Shown: positions 8,353-16,699 of the stretch, piece by piece
Position numbering within the stretch: the stretch's first letter is position 1
Layout: the number at the start of each line of letters is the position of its first letter
NCBI GenBank assembly: GCA_963601915.1
Contig: CAVCGL010000011.1
Span: 20,366-84,365 of the forward strand
Direction of reading: 5' to 3'
Length of the DNA: 64,000 nt
Origin: Butyricicoccus_A sp963601915
Lineage (GTDB): Bacteria; Bacillota; Clostridia; Oscillospirales; Butyricicoccaceae
The notes under the pieces: model-generated
Told to the model about the DNA's origin: nothing
Database searches by the model: none
Seen by the model: the letters and a program-made list of their open reading frames with translations, nothing else
Made by a program: the position numbers and the translations under genes

Positions 8353-10080
8353 TTACGCCTTCAGCGCGTCAAACGCACACATCTGTTGGCAGACACCACA
8401 GCCCACGCAAAGGGTCACGTCAATGACTGCCTTGTTGTTCTTGATGCTGATTGCCGGACAGCCCAGCTTCATGCAGCTGCGGCAGCTGCGGCAGGCATCG
8501 GTATCTACCTTGAGCGGCGGATTGTGCTTGACGTACTTGAGCAGCGCGCACGGACGGCGGCTGATGATAACGGACGGTGCATCTGCTGCCAGCTCCTCCT
8601 TGAGGACGGTATCGCACTGCTTGAGGTCATACGGATCGACAACGCGGATGCGCTCGAAGCCCATGGCGCGGCATAGAGATTCCAAATCAATCTTGCCCGC
8701 CGGATCGCCCTTGATGTTATAGCCCGTCGTCGGGTTCTGCTGATGGCCGGTCATACCGGTGATCGAGTTGTCCAGAATAATGACGGTAGAATTGCTCTGG
8801 TTATACGCAATGTTTGCCAGACCGGTCATACCGGAATGCATAAAGGTCGAGTCGCCGATAACAGCAACCGTCTTGCCCTCCGATTCCTTGCCCAGCGCCT
8901 TGTTAAAGCCATGAATCGAGGAAATCGAAGCACCCATGCACAGGGTCATCTCAATGGCGTTGAGCGGAGCGACAGCACCCAGCGTATAACATCCAATATC
9001 ACCGAGTACGGTGCACTTATTCTTAGACAGGGTGTAGAACATGCCGCGGTGCGGACATCCGGCACACATAACCGGCGGACGTGCCGGCATGGTCTCGTCC
9101 AGCTTCTGGCCTTCCGGAACCGGCAGACCCAGCTTTTCTGCAATCAGATTCTGAGAGAACTCGTCCTCAATCGGCAGAACGTCCTTGCCGGTGACGGTCA
9201 GACCCAGCTGCTTGCAGTGATTTTCAATAATCGGGTCCAGCTCTTCAATGACAACCAGCTTGTCAACCTTTGCGGCGAAGTCCAGAATCAGCTTCTCCGG
9301 CAGCGGATTGACCATGCCCAGCTTGAGGATAGATGCCTTATCGCCGAATACTTCCTTTGCATACTGATAGCAGGTGCTGGAAGCAATGACACCGACAGAG
9401 GTATCGCCCCACTCGATGCGGTTGAACTCACAGTTTTCCGCAAAGGCAATCAGATCACGGGTGCGCTGCTCGACAACCGGATGACGCTTCTTCGCGTTGC
9501 CCGGCATCATAACATACTTGCCGATGTTCTTCTCATACGGCTTTACCGGCGGCTCTACGCGCTCGCCCGGCTCGACGATGCTCTGAGAATGTGCCACGCG
9601 CGTGCACATCTTGATGATAAACGGCGTGTCGAACTGCTCAGACAGCTCAAACGCGCGCATGGTAAACGCACGTGCTTCCGCAGAATCCGACGGCTCCAGC
9701 ATCGGGATCTTGGATGCAATCGCATGATGGCGGGAATCCTGCTCATTCTGAGAGGAATGCATACCGGCATCATCTGCAACAACGATAACCATACCGGCGT
9801 TGACACCAGTATACGAAACGGTAAACAGCGGGTCAGCAGCTACGTTGAGACCCACGTGCTTCATGCCGCAGAAGCTACGCTTGCCCGCCAGACAGGCACC
9901 AAATGCGACTTCCATCGCTACCTTTTCATTCGGTGCCCATTCGCAGTAAATTTCATCATACTTTGCGGCTTCTTCGGTTACCTCGGTACTCGGCGTACCC
10001 GGATAGCTGGAAACGACCGCGCAGCCTGCTTCATACAGGCCGCGAGCAACTGCCTTGTTGCCCAGCATAAGCTGTTTCAT
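8353..10080 (-). CDS. iorA: Indolepyruvate ferredoxin oxidoreductase, alpha subunit
   Basis: A 575-residue catalytic subunit. The N-terminal pyrimidine-binding domain contains SSYPGTPSTEV. The central TPP domain carries CPGCPHR-like CAGCPHRG (about 339-346) and GDIGCYTLG, then GDSTFMHSGMTGL. The C-terminus is a ferredoxin-like domain with CRSCRSCMKLGCP and CVGCGVCQQMC, eight cysteines for two [4Fe-4S] clusters. The enzyme transfers electrons from arylpyruvate decarboxylation to ferredoxin. It is the second gene of a leftward operon after a TrpR/YerC-like regulator and is followed by iorB and a paaK-like gene. This arrangement points to fermentation of tryptophan, phenylalanine or tyrosine. 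Confidence 0.97.
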   Translation of the reverse strand: MKQLMLGNKAVARGLYEAGCAVVSSYPGTPSTEVTEEAAKYDEIYCEWAPNEKVAMEVAFGACLAGKRSFCGMKHVGLNVAADPLFTVSYTGVNAGMVIVVADDAGMHSSQNEQDSRHHAIASKIPMLEPSDSAEARAFTMRAFELSEQFDTPFIIKMCTRVAHSQSIVEPGERVEPPVKPYEKNIGKYVMMPGNAKKRHPVVEQRTRDLIAFAENCEFNRIEWGDTSVGVIASSTCYQYAKEVFGDKASILKLGMVNPLPEKLILDFAAKVDKLVVIEELDPIIENHCKQLGLTVTGKDVLPIEDEFSQNLIAEKLGLPVPEGQKLDETMPARPPVMCAGCPHRGMFYTLSKNKCTVLGDIGCYTLGAVAPLNAIEMTLCMGASISSIHGFNKALGKESEGKTVAVIGDSTFMHSGMTGLANIAYNQSNSTVIILDNSITGMTGHQQNPTTGYNIKGDPAGKIDLESLCRAMGFERIRVVDPYDLKQCDTVLKEELAADAPSVIISRRPCALLKYVKHNPPLKVDTDACRSCRSCMKLGCPAISIKNNKAVIDVTLCVGCGVCQQMCAFDALKA

Positions 10081-10136
10081 AAATCAGATTCCTTCCTTTG
10101 TATATAATTGGAGAGACAGAATACGGGATTCGTCTC

Positions 10137-10439
10137 TTACTTGTCCTCATCCTCTTTTGCGATCTGTTCGGTCATGCTGCGCAGCACACCCGTGCCGCCG
10201 GACAGCATCCGGCTGACGCGGCTGATTGTCGCGCTGCTCGCACCCGTGCATCCGAGAATCTCGTTATAAATTTTTCCTTCCGTCAGCAAAACCGCCACAT
10301 CGAAGCGCTGTTCCATTGCTCGCGCTTCGGATACGGTGCACAGATCCTCAAAGAACTGTCTGCACTCATCAACGTTTTTCAGCTTCAGGATGTTCTCATA
10401 CAGAGCCATACTCGGCTTCTTGTGGTCTAATCTTGCCAT
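10137..10439 (-). CDS. TrpR/YerC/YecD-family DNA-binding protein
   Basis: A 100-residue protein with the TrpR-like all-helical fold. ALYENILKLKNVDECRQFFEDL is the N-terminal helix pair, and NEILGCTGASSATISRVSRML is the helix-turn-helix. This matches the YerC/YecD group of TrpR-related proteins found in Firmicutes, whose regulon is poorly known. GGGAGGAAG precedes the ATG. It is the promoter-proximal gene of an operon with iorA-iorB-paaK, so control of aromatic amino-acid catabolism, perhaps sensing an aromatic amino acid as TrpR does, is a reasonable inference without direct evidence. Confidence 0.88.
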   Translation of the reverse strand: MARLDHKKPSMALYENILKLKNVDECRQFFEDLCTVSEARAMEQRFDVAVLLTEGKIYNEILGCTGASSATISRVSRMLSGGTGVLRSMTEQIAKEDEDK

Positions 10440-10502
10440 GCGGCTTCCTCCCCTGCTGCTGCCGAGCCTCCGGCAGCTGGATTGTTGACGCTTTCAATAA
10501 TC

Positions 10503-10531
10503 AGTTTAACACAATACTGCGCAACAGTAAA
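10503..10531 (-). promoter_or_regulatory. Promoter of the yerC-like/iorAB operon
   Basis: TTTACT (10526-10531)-N17-TAAACT (10503-10508), reading leftward, 64 bases before the regulator start. The boxes are moderate matches. Confidence 0.45.
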
Positions 10532-10541
10532 TATTTTCACG

Positions 10542-10577
10542 AAAAAACGATCTCTGTCTGTAACAGAGACCGTTTTT
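10542..10577 (-). terminator. Terminator of the acyl-CoA synthetase gene
   Basis: A 15-bp stem with one G-U pair, a five-base loop and a leftward T-run, 20 bases beyond the synthetase stop. Confidence 0.88.
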
Positions 10578-10597
10578 CTTATACACGTGCTGAAACA

Positions 10598-12235
10598 TCA
10601 GCCTTCGTTTTCTCTTGCTACCAGCTGTTCTACGCTGTACATCTGGCGCAGCTTCGGCTTTTCAATCTTGCCGGTCGGATTGCGCGGAATGTCCGCAAAG
10701 ATAATCTTGACCGGACGCTTGTAGCGCGGCAGCTTCATGCAGTAGTCGCGGATTTCCTCCTCTGAGCAGCTAAAGCCTTCCTTGATTTCAATAATTGCTG
10801 CGGTGATCTCACCGAGACGCTGATCCGGCATACCAATGACAGCAACGTCCTTAATTGCCGGATGCGCCCGCAGGAAGTCTTCGATCTGTACCGGATAGAT
10901 ATTCTCGCCGCCGCTGATGATGACGTCCTTCTTGCGGTCTACGAGGAAGTAGAAGCCATCCTCATCCTGACGCGCCATATCGCCGGTAAACAGCCAGCCA
11001 GCCTTGAGTGTTTCCGCGGTTGCCTCTTCGTTGCGGTAGTAGCAGGTCATGACACCAGGGCCCTTGACACACAGCTCACCGACTTCGCCCTGCTGGACTT
11101 CCTTGCCGTCCTCATCGACGATCTTTGCCTCCCAGCCAAAGCCCGGTACGCCGATGGCGCCGACCTTATCAATGTTTTCGACGCCCAGATGCACACAGCC
11201 CGGTCCAATCGACTCACTCAGGCCATAGTTGGTGTCGTACTGATGGTTCGGGAAATATGCCTTCCAGCGGCGAATCAGAGACGGCGGAACCGGCTGTGCA
11301 CCGATGTGCATAAGTCTCCACTGATCCAGCTCATAGTCTGACAGCTTCAAATCGCCGCGATCCAGAGCATCCAGAATATCCTGTGCCCACGGAACCAGCA
11401 GCCATACAATGCTGCAATGCTCCTTGGAGACCGCCTCGAGAATATATTTCGGCTTGGTGCCCTTGAGCAAAACCGCCTTGCCGCCGGAAATCAGGCTGCC
11501 GAACCAGTGCATCTTTGCGCCGGTGTGATACAGCGGCGGGATGCACAGGAACACGTCCTCCTTGGTCTGGCCATGATGGTGCTGCTCGACACGAGCGGCG
11601 TGCAGCAGCGATTCATGATTGTGCAGAATCGCCTTCGGGAAGCCCGTCGTGCCGGAAGAGAAATAAATCGCCGCATCATCTTCATCGGTAATATCAATGA
11701 GCGGTGCCTGGCTCGAACAATTGGCTGCCAAGTGCGTGTAATCCTCTGCCCAGCTCGGACATCCGCCCTCACCGAGATAGAACATCAGCCGATTGCGGCC
11801 CAGCTCATCCGCAATCGGCTCCAGACGGCCGATAAAGTTGTTGCCGAAGACAATCGCGTTGACCTCTGCCAATTCTGCGCAATACTTGATCTCATCGGTA
11901 TCATAGCGGAAATTAAACGGCACTGCCAGCGCGCCGGTCTTGAGAATGCCGAAATAAACCGGCAGCCACTCCAAGCAGTTCATCAGCAGAATGGCAACCT
12001 TGTCGCCCTTCTTAATGCCGCGGCTGAGCAGCAGATTGGCAAAGCGGTTTGCCTTCTCGTCAAAGACATGCCACGTAATCTCTCGGCGGTAATCCGAAGC
12101 CGGTGTCGGCTCCATCAGATCATATTCCTTCCATGTTACCCGTCGAATCTCTTTGATCTCCGGATTCAGCTCAACCAGTGCGACATCGTTGCCGTACAGC
12201 TTGCTGTTTTTTTCAAGTAAATCGGTAATTGGCAT
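10598..12235 (-). CDS. Acyl-CoA synthetase (AMP-forming), class I adenylate-forming family
   Basis: A 545-residue enzyme with all core motifs. YFSSGTTGFPKA (about 191-202) is the phosphate-binding loop, YGLSES near 340 is the adenine site, and GWLFTGDMARQDEDGF with VDRKKDVIISGGENIYP (about 415-450) leads into the C-terminal lid, whose catalytic lysine lies in PTGKIEKPKL. It activates a carboxylic acid to its CoA thioester. Length and motif style fit medium/long-chain or aryl acyl-CoA synthetases. It has its own promoter and terminator and lies just upstream of the aryl-oxidoreductase operon, so an aromatic or fatty acid substrate is possible; this is not resolvable here. Confidence 0.9.
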   Translation of the reverse strand: MPITDLLEKNSKLYGNDVALVELNPEIKEIRRVTWKEYDLMEPTPASDYRREITWHVFDEKANRFANLLLSRGIKKGDKVAILLMNCLEWLPVYFGILKTGALAVPFNFRYDTDEIKYCAELAEVNAIVFGNNFIGRLEPIADELGRNRLMFYLGEGGCPSWAEDYTHLAANCSSQAPLIDITDEDDAAIYFSSGTTGFPKAILHNHESLLHAARVEQHHHGQTKEDVFLCIPPLYHTGAKMHWFGSLISGGKAVLLKGTKPKYILEAVSKEHCSIVWLLVPWAQDILDALDRGDLKLSDYELDQWRLMHIGAQPVPPSLIRRWKAYFPNHQYDTNYGLSESIGPGCVHLGVENIDKVGAIGVPGFGWEAKIVDEDGKEVQQGEVGELCVKGPGVMTCYYRNEEATAETLKAGWLFTGDMARQDEDGFYFLVDRKKDVIISGGENIYPVQIEDFLRAHPAIKDVAVIGMPDQRLGEITAAIIEIKEGFSCSEEEIRDYCMKLPRYKRPVKIIFADIPRNPTGKIEKPKLRQMYSVEQLVARENEG

Positions 12236-12317
12236 CGGGTATACCCTGTCCTTCCTCTAAAAAATCTCTATTCTGCGGGATTCTTTTCCCGTTTAAAGCG
12301 TAACTCTTTTACATATA

Positions 12318-12346
12318 AAAGTAACACAAACAGGGACAAATGTCAA
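12318..12346 (-). promoter_or_regulatory. Promoter of the acyl-CoA synthetase gene
   Basis: TTGACA (12341-12346)-N17-TACTTT (12318-12323) reading leftward; perfect -35 and spacing, fair -10. Confidence 0.6.
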
Positions 12347-12356
12347 TTGAAAAAGC

Positions 12357-12386
12357 AAAAAGCCCGCCAAATATGGTGAGCTTTTT
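12357..12386 (-). terminator. Terminator of the sigma/anti-sigma operon
   Basis: An imperfect 11-bp stem followed by a T-run in the leftward direction, just beyond the stop at 12402. Confidence 0.7.
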
Positions 12387-12401
12387 GTTCAAAACAGGAT
12401 A

Positions 12402-13199
12402 TTATTTGTCGGCTGCCGCAGTGATCTGCTGTGCCATTTCCAGCATCTGTGCGGTGCTCAGGCTGCCGTTCATCTGGTACAGCGTATAGTGTACGCCGCC
12501 TACCGTCCAGTTGATGCCATGATACTGCTCGGTCTCTACGCCGTTATCCGACTGACCGGCGTGAATCGCATCGCTGTCACCGACATTGAATTCCACGTTG
12601 CCGGATGCTTCTTCCTTCTGGTCCTCTTCGGTCATCTGATAAGAGTCCGACACATATTTTTCAGTCTTTGTCGTCTCGTAGTAGGAGACACCATCCTTCT
12701 GTGCGACACAGTTGCCTGTCTCCTCCCGAGAAGAACCGTTGTCCTGCACCAGCGAGACGGTCTCGTCACCTTTCTGATAGGTAAAATCCAGAGACGCATA
12801 CTTGTTGACGGTCTGGCCGTCCTCGTTCTGCTCCTGATTGCTGACAACAGAACCGTCCTTGAAGGCAAAGCCGTTGTTGAAGCTCTGCAGCAGAGCCGGT
12901 GTAAATCCGACGTCCTGCTCACACTGCTGGGCACTCGGCAGACTGGTGTAATCCGCCGCAGCGGAGCTGCTTGCAAAAATCTGGCTGATCGCCGTGCCGC
13001 CAAAGGCAAAGGCAGAACCGCCTACGACAACTGTTGCGGCAAGAACAACCGCCGCCATTCTCTTTTTATTGTGCTTAACCATAGAAATCGGAACCTCCTT
13101 GTGTCCGTTCTCCTGTGCCATGCGATGTGCGATGCGCTCCCGCATCTCTTCCGGCATATGGATGTTTTGTATTGTCTTGATATAGTCGCTCTTTTTCAT
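12402..13199 (-). CDS. Membrane-anchored anti-sigma-like protein partnered with the ECF sigma factor
   Basis: A 265-residue protein with a short cytoplasmic N-terminus (1-47), one membrane segment (about 48-69) and a 195-residue extracellular domain rich in acidic and polar residues. Its start overlaps the stop of the ECF sigma gene by four bases, the usual layout for an anti-sigma factor. No zinc-binding anti-sigma motif (HxxxCxxC) is visible, so it belongs to another type. The outer domain probably senses an envelope condition, and release of the sigma factor would switch on its regulon. Function is inferred from position and topology. Confidence 0.75.
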   Translation of the reverse strand: MKKSDYIKTIQNIHMPEEMRERIAHRMAQENGHKEVPISMVKHNKKRMAAVVLAATVVVGGSAFAFGGTAISQIFASSSAAADYTSLPSAQQCEQDVGFTPALLQSFNNGFAFKDGSVVSNQEQNEDGQTVNKYASLDFTYQKGDETVSLVQDNGSSREETGNCVAQKDGVSYYETTKTEKYVSDSYQMTEEDQKEEASGNVEFNVGDSDAIHAGQSDNGVETEQYHGINWTVGGVHYTLYQMNGSLSTAQMLEMAQQITAAADK

Positions 13200-13714
13200 A
13201 TCCCTTCGCTCCCTTTCAGCTTCATCTGTCCGCCCTCTTCCAGCTCAAATTTGAGCTTTTTTCGTCCATACTGCAGGCGTTTTCGCACAGCTGCGGCAGA
13301 AATTGAAAGCATGTCCGCAATTTCCTCCGATGTGTATCCTTCTATATAGTAGAGATAAATCACGGTTTTCAGCTTCTTTGGCAGCCGCATGACTTCTTCT
13401 AAGATGTCAATCTGTTGCTCGTCTGCGCACAGATCATAGGCATCTTCCAAGGAAACATAGGTATGACGCAAATGAAAGCGGTGCATGTCTCGGCAAATAT
13501 TTGCCGCCACGCGCAGAAGCCATGCCTTGCGATGCTCCTCGCTGTCAAATTCAGGAGCCCGCGTGATGTATCGAATCATGGTCTCTGACACGGCATCCTC
13601 TGCGTCTGCCTGATTGCCCGCAAGGGTAAAGCAAAAGCGGAACAGGGTATCTGCATATCTGCGAAAAATCTGTTCTGCATCCTCACCCGCCGGCCGTCCG
13701 GAATGATTCTGCAT
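13196..13714 (-). CDS. ECF-type RNA polymerase sigma factor
   Basis: A 172-residue sigma-70 family protein. Region 2 spans about residues 15-80 with RYADTLFRFCFTLAGNQADA and HRKAWLLRVAANICRDMHR. Region 4 spans about 110-160 with RLPKKLKTVIYLYYIEGYTS and EEIADMLSISAAAVRKRLQY, the helix-turn-helix for the -35 element. The ATG at 13714 is preferred over a longer start at 13768 because GAAAGGAGG lies at good distance. It is translationally coupled to the anti-sigma-like gene. It probably directs a small envelope-stress regulon, possibly including itself; no clear ECF promoter motif was recognised upstream. Confidence 0.93.
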   Translation of the reverse strand: MQNHSGRPAGEDAEQIFRRYADTLFRFCFTLAGNQADAEDAVSETMIRYITRAPEFDSEEHRKAWLLRVAANICRDMHRFHLRHTYVSLEDAYDLCADEQQIDILEEVMRLPKKLKTVIYLYYIEGYTSEEIADMLSISAAAVRKRLQYGRKKLKFELEEGGQMKLKGSEGI

Positions 13715-13785
13715 GGTTCTCAACCTCCTTTCACTATACACACGTCTCATGTCCTCTTTGTGTGACATACACCGAAAAAAAATTC

Positions 13786-13812
13786 AAAAAAATAGGGAGC
13801 GTTTCCGCTCCC
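13786..13812 (-). terminator. Terminator of the lipid glycosyltransferase gene
   Basis: GGGAGCG/CGCTCCC stem with a four-base loop, then a T-rich tail leftward, just after the stop at 13828. Confidence 0.85.
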
Positions 13813-13827
13813 CTGTCTATCCGGTTG

Positions 13828-15009
13828 TTATTCGTCGTCGGTTCCGGTTTTCATGCGATCCAGCAAAGCCGCCTGCTCCTGTCGCTCCTTGACCAAATCC
13901 ATCACGTATGTGACCAATCGTTCCGAAGCATCGGGATGTCCCAGTGCTGCAATGGTCTCGCGCATGGTCCGAATGCGCACCGGATTGTTAAGCAGCGCAT
14001 ACAGCACTTCATCCAGCGGGAATGTCTTGGTGACAAGCATCGCCATGCCGTTATTGACCAAAAACTCCACATTGCGTTCTTCCTGTCCCGGAATCGGATT
14101 CGCCAAGATCATTGGCAAGCCCTTGGCAATCGCCTCTGTCACCGTCAGACCGCCCGGCTTTGTGATAATGCAGTCCGCTGCGCTCATGAGTATGTCTACG
14201 TTATCCACAAAGCCCATCACGCGGATGCTGCACGAGCCGGTATATCGTTCGAGAAAATCATGCAAATGCTGATAGGCTTTTTTATTGTTTCCGCACACGG
14301 TGAGAATTTGAAAGTCCACGCCGGTATTGGTAATATGCTGCACGGTCTCTGCGCAGTCGCCATATCCCATGCTTCCGCTCATGACGAGCAGCACCGGACG
14401 CTCTACGTCCAGTCCCAACTGTCTGCGCGCCTCTTCCTTTTCGATGTACCGATTGAATTTCGGGTGCACCGGAATACCAAACGGCAGCAGGCGTTCCTCC
14501 GGAATGCCTCGCTTGACGGCGGTCTGAGTAATCAGCTCGCTCGCCGTGACCAAACCATCCATATACAGGACATCCTCCCAATACGGATGAATGCAGTAGT
14601 CTGTCGCAATGCCGATGCTCGGTGCCGTGACCATGCCGCGCTGCTTCATCTGGCTGACCAAATGCGCCGCCAGCACATGCGTGCACACAATCGCATCCGG
14701 CTCAAAATTTTCCACAAATGACTCAAATCGAAAAGCACCCAACGTATTGACCAGCTTGACAATGTTCATCTTGTTGAGCTTTTCCTTGGTCTGTGAGGTC
14801 TTATCATAAAACAGTCGATACAGCTCCGGTGTATACTTAGACGAAAGCAGGTATCCCTTCGCCAGTGCCTGCTGGATCATTTTGCTGATATATTCATACA
14901 CATCGACGATCTGAACCTCTGCGCCCTTTTGTTCAAAAAGATCGGCCAACGCCTTTGCTGTGGCATGGTGTCCATAGCCCGCCGTCACCGACAGTAGTAA
15001 TATCTTCAT
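13828..15009 (-). CDS. MurG/MGDG-synthase-like glycosyltransferase (diacylglycerol glucosyltransferase type)
   Basis: A 393-residue GT-B enzyme of family 28. The N-terminal LLLSVTAGYGHHATAKAL (about 4-21) is the glycine/histidine-rich start of monogalactosyldiacylglycerol synthases, including UgtP. The C-terminal donor half holds VLLVMSGSMGYG and DCIITKPGGLTVTEAIAKGL (about 285-304), the sugar-nucleotide site. It probably adds glucose or galactose to diacylglycerol at the membrane face, making glycolipid and lipoteichoic-acid anchors. GGAGGAATTAC directly before the ATG at 15009 supports that start over one nine codons upstream. It is monocistronic, with its own promoter and terminator. Acceptor and donor are inferred from the family. 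Confidence 0.9.
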   Translation of the reverse strand: MKILLLSVTAGYGHHATAKALADLFEQKGAEVQIVDVYEYISKMIQQALAKGYLLSSKYTPELYRLFYDKTSQTKEKLNKMNIVKLVNTLGAFRFESFVENFEPDAIVCTHVLAAHLVSQMKQRGMVTAPSIGIATDYCIHPYWEDVLYMDGLVTASELITQTAVKRGIPEERLLPFGIPVHPKFNRYIEKEEARRQLGLDVERPVLLVMSGSMGYGDCAETVQHITNTGVDFQILTVCGNNKKAYQHLHDFLERYTGSCSIRVMGFVDNVDILMSAADCIITKPGGLTVTEAIAKGLPMILANPIPGQEERNVEFLVNNGMAMLVTKTFPLDEVLYALLNNPVRIRTMRETIAALGHPDASERLVTYVMDLVKERQEQAALLDRMKTGTDDE

Positions 15010-15034
15010 GTAATTCCTCCATCTTATGGATTTC

Positions 15035-15063
15035 ATTTTACCCTATTCCCCTCACAAGTGCAA
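15035..15063 (-). promoter_or_regulatory. Promoter of the lipid glycosyltransferase gene
   Basis: TTGCAC (15058-15063)-N17-TAAAAT (15035-15040), reading leftward, 26 bases before the ATG. Confidence 0.65.
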
Positions 15064-15125
15064 CGTATAGTGGGCGAAATCCATCATTTTCACCGTATTG
15101 TAACCATTTTTCTGCATTCTGACTA

Positions 15126-15154
15126 TTTATCTTCTATGGGATTTGTCATATAAT
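15126..15154 (+). promoter_or_regulatory. Promoter of murC
   Basis: A consensus TATAAT at 15149-15154 with a weak TTTATC at 15126-15131 (17-bp spacing). The roughly 105-base leader contains a GAATCCA/TGGATTC hairpin at 15213-15236. Confidence 0.5.
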
Positions 15155-15264
15155 ATATACGATGTATTTTGTAAGACAAGTCGAAATATATCCTATGAAC
15201 AGAAAAATCTGCGAATCCATCGCATCCCTTGGATTCCGTCATTTTAATTGGAGGCATTTGATTC

Positions 15265-16647
15265 ATGTCTGACTTTTCTTTAAAGTCCTATGTAAAAGAC
15301 CATAAGACCATTCACCTCGTCGGTATCGGCGGCGTGTCCATGTCTGCGCTCGCTGAGCTGCTACTGCACCTCGGCGCCAAGGTGACCGGCTCTGACCGCA
15401 CCGAATCCGCTGTCACGGACAAGCTGGCCAAGCTCGGCGCACACATTACATACGCCCATCTGCCGGAAAACGTAGACAGTGCAGACCTTGTGATCCGTAC
15501 CGCTGCGGTACACGATGACAATCCGGAAATCGCGCACGCCCGCGAGCTGAACATTCCGGTCATGGAGCGCGCACAGGCTTGGGGCAAAATCATGCTGGAA
15601 TACAAGCACGCTGTCTGTGTATCCGGCACCCACGGCAAGACGACAACGACTTCTATGCTGACGATGATCGGCATGGAGTGCGGCTCTGACCCGACCGTCA
15701 TGGTCGGCAGCAATCTGGATGCCATCGGCGGCACCCTGCGCATCGGCGCACACGACTACTTCATCGCAGAGTCCTGCGAGTACACCAACTCCTTCCTCAG
15801 CTTCCATCCGACGGTTGCTGTCGTTCTGAATGTCGATGCCGATCATCTGGACTTCTTCAAGGACATCAACGACATCATTCACTCGTTCCATCGCTTCTGT
15901 GAGCTGGTTCCGGAAAACGGCGCGATTGTTGTCAACCACGATTCTGCCAACGCGATGCAGGCTGTGCAGGGCATTGACCGCACCTGCATTACCTTCGGCA
16001 CAACGCCGGAAGCAGACGTCTATCCGGAAAACGTCACCGACCGCCACGGCTACTACAGCTTTGACGTCATGCACAAGGGCAAATTCTTCACCCATGTCGA
16101 TTTGTCTGTTCCGGGCCGCCACAACATGCTCAATGCATTGGCTTCCTGCGGCGTATGCCTCTTCCTCGGTCTGGACGCAGAAAAGTCTGCGGCAGGTCTC
16201 AAGAAGTTCACGGGTTCCTCCCGTCGTTTCCAGCTGACCGGCCACATGGCAAACGGTGCCACCGTCATTGACGACTACGCGCACCATCCGACCGAAATGA
16301 TGGCAACGCTCAAGACCGCCCGCGAGATGGATTTTGACCGCATCATCTGTGTCTTCCAGTCACACACGTATTCCCGCACCAAGGCACTGCTTCCGCAGTT
16401 TGTCGAAGCACTCAAGCTGTGCGACAAGGCCATTCTGGCGGACATCTATGCAGCCCGCGAGAAAAACACCTTTGGCATCAGCGGCAAGGACATTGCCGAT
16501 CAGCTGGACGGCGGCGAATATTATCCGTCGTTTGAACAGATTGAAGCGCGTGTCCGCGAAATCGCTCAGCCGAATGACCTCATCATTACCATGGGCGCAG
16601 GCAACATCAACACCATCGGCCCAAATCTGTGTATTGACGCAAAGTAA
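15265..16647 (+). CDS. murC: UDP-N-acetylmuramate--L-alanine ligase
   Basis: A 460-residue Mur ligase. HLVGIGGVSMSALAELL (about 17-33) is the UDP-binding Rossmann start, GTHGKTTTTS (121-130) the ATP P-loop, and VLNVDADHLDFF (about 190) and DDYAHHPTE (about 337) are the catalytic centre of MurC. It adds L-alanine to UDP-MurNAc in the cytoplasm, the first peptide step of peptidoglycan synthesis. Length is normal. It stands alone with its own promoter and a terminator, unlike the usual placement in a division cluster. GGAGG lies nine bases before the ATG. Confidence 0.98.
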   Translation: MSDFSLKSYVKDHKTIHLVGIGGVSMSALAELLLHLGAKVTGSDRTESAVTDKLAKLGAHITYAHLPENVDSADLVIRTAAVHDDNPEIAHARELNIPVMERAQAWGKIMLEYKHAVCVSGTHGKTTTTSMLTMIGMECGSDPTVMVGSNLDAIGGTLRIGAHDYFIAESCEYTNSFLSFHPTVAVVLNVDADHLDFFKDINDIIHSFHRFCELVPENGAIVVNHDSANAMQAVQGIDRTCITFGTTPEADVYPENVTDRHGYYSFDVMHKGKFFTHVDLSVPGRHNMLNALASCGVCLFLGLDAEKSAAGLKKFTGSSRRFQLTGHMANGATVIDDYAHHPTEMMATLKTAREMDFDRIICVFQSHTYSRTKALLPQFVEALKLCDKAILADIYAAREKNTFGISGKDIADQLDGGEYYPSFEQIEARVREIAQPNDLIITMGAGNINTIGPNLCIDAK

Positions 16648-16662
16648 ACTTTTCGAAACAGC

Positions 16663-16699
16663 AAAAGACTGCATTTCACGCGAAATGCAGTCTTTTTTT
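16663..16699. terminator. Bidirectional terminator between murC and the MreB-like gene
   Basis: A perfect 15-bp stem with a four-base loop and T-tract, lying between two convergent genes. Confidence 0.92.
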
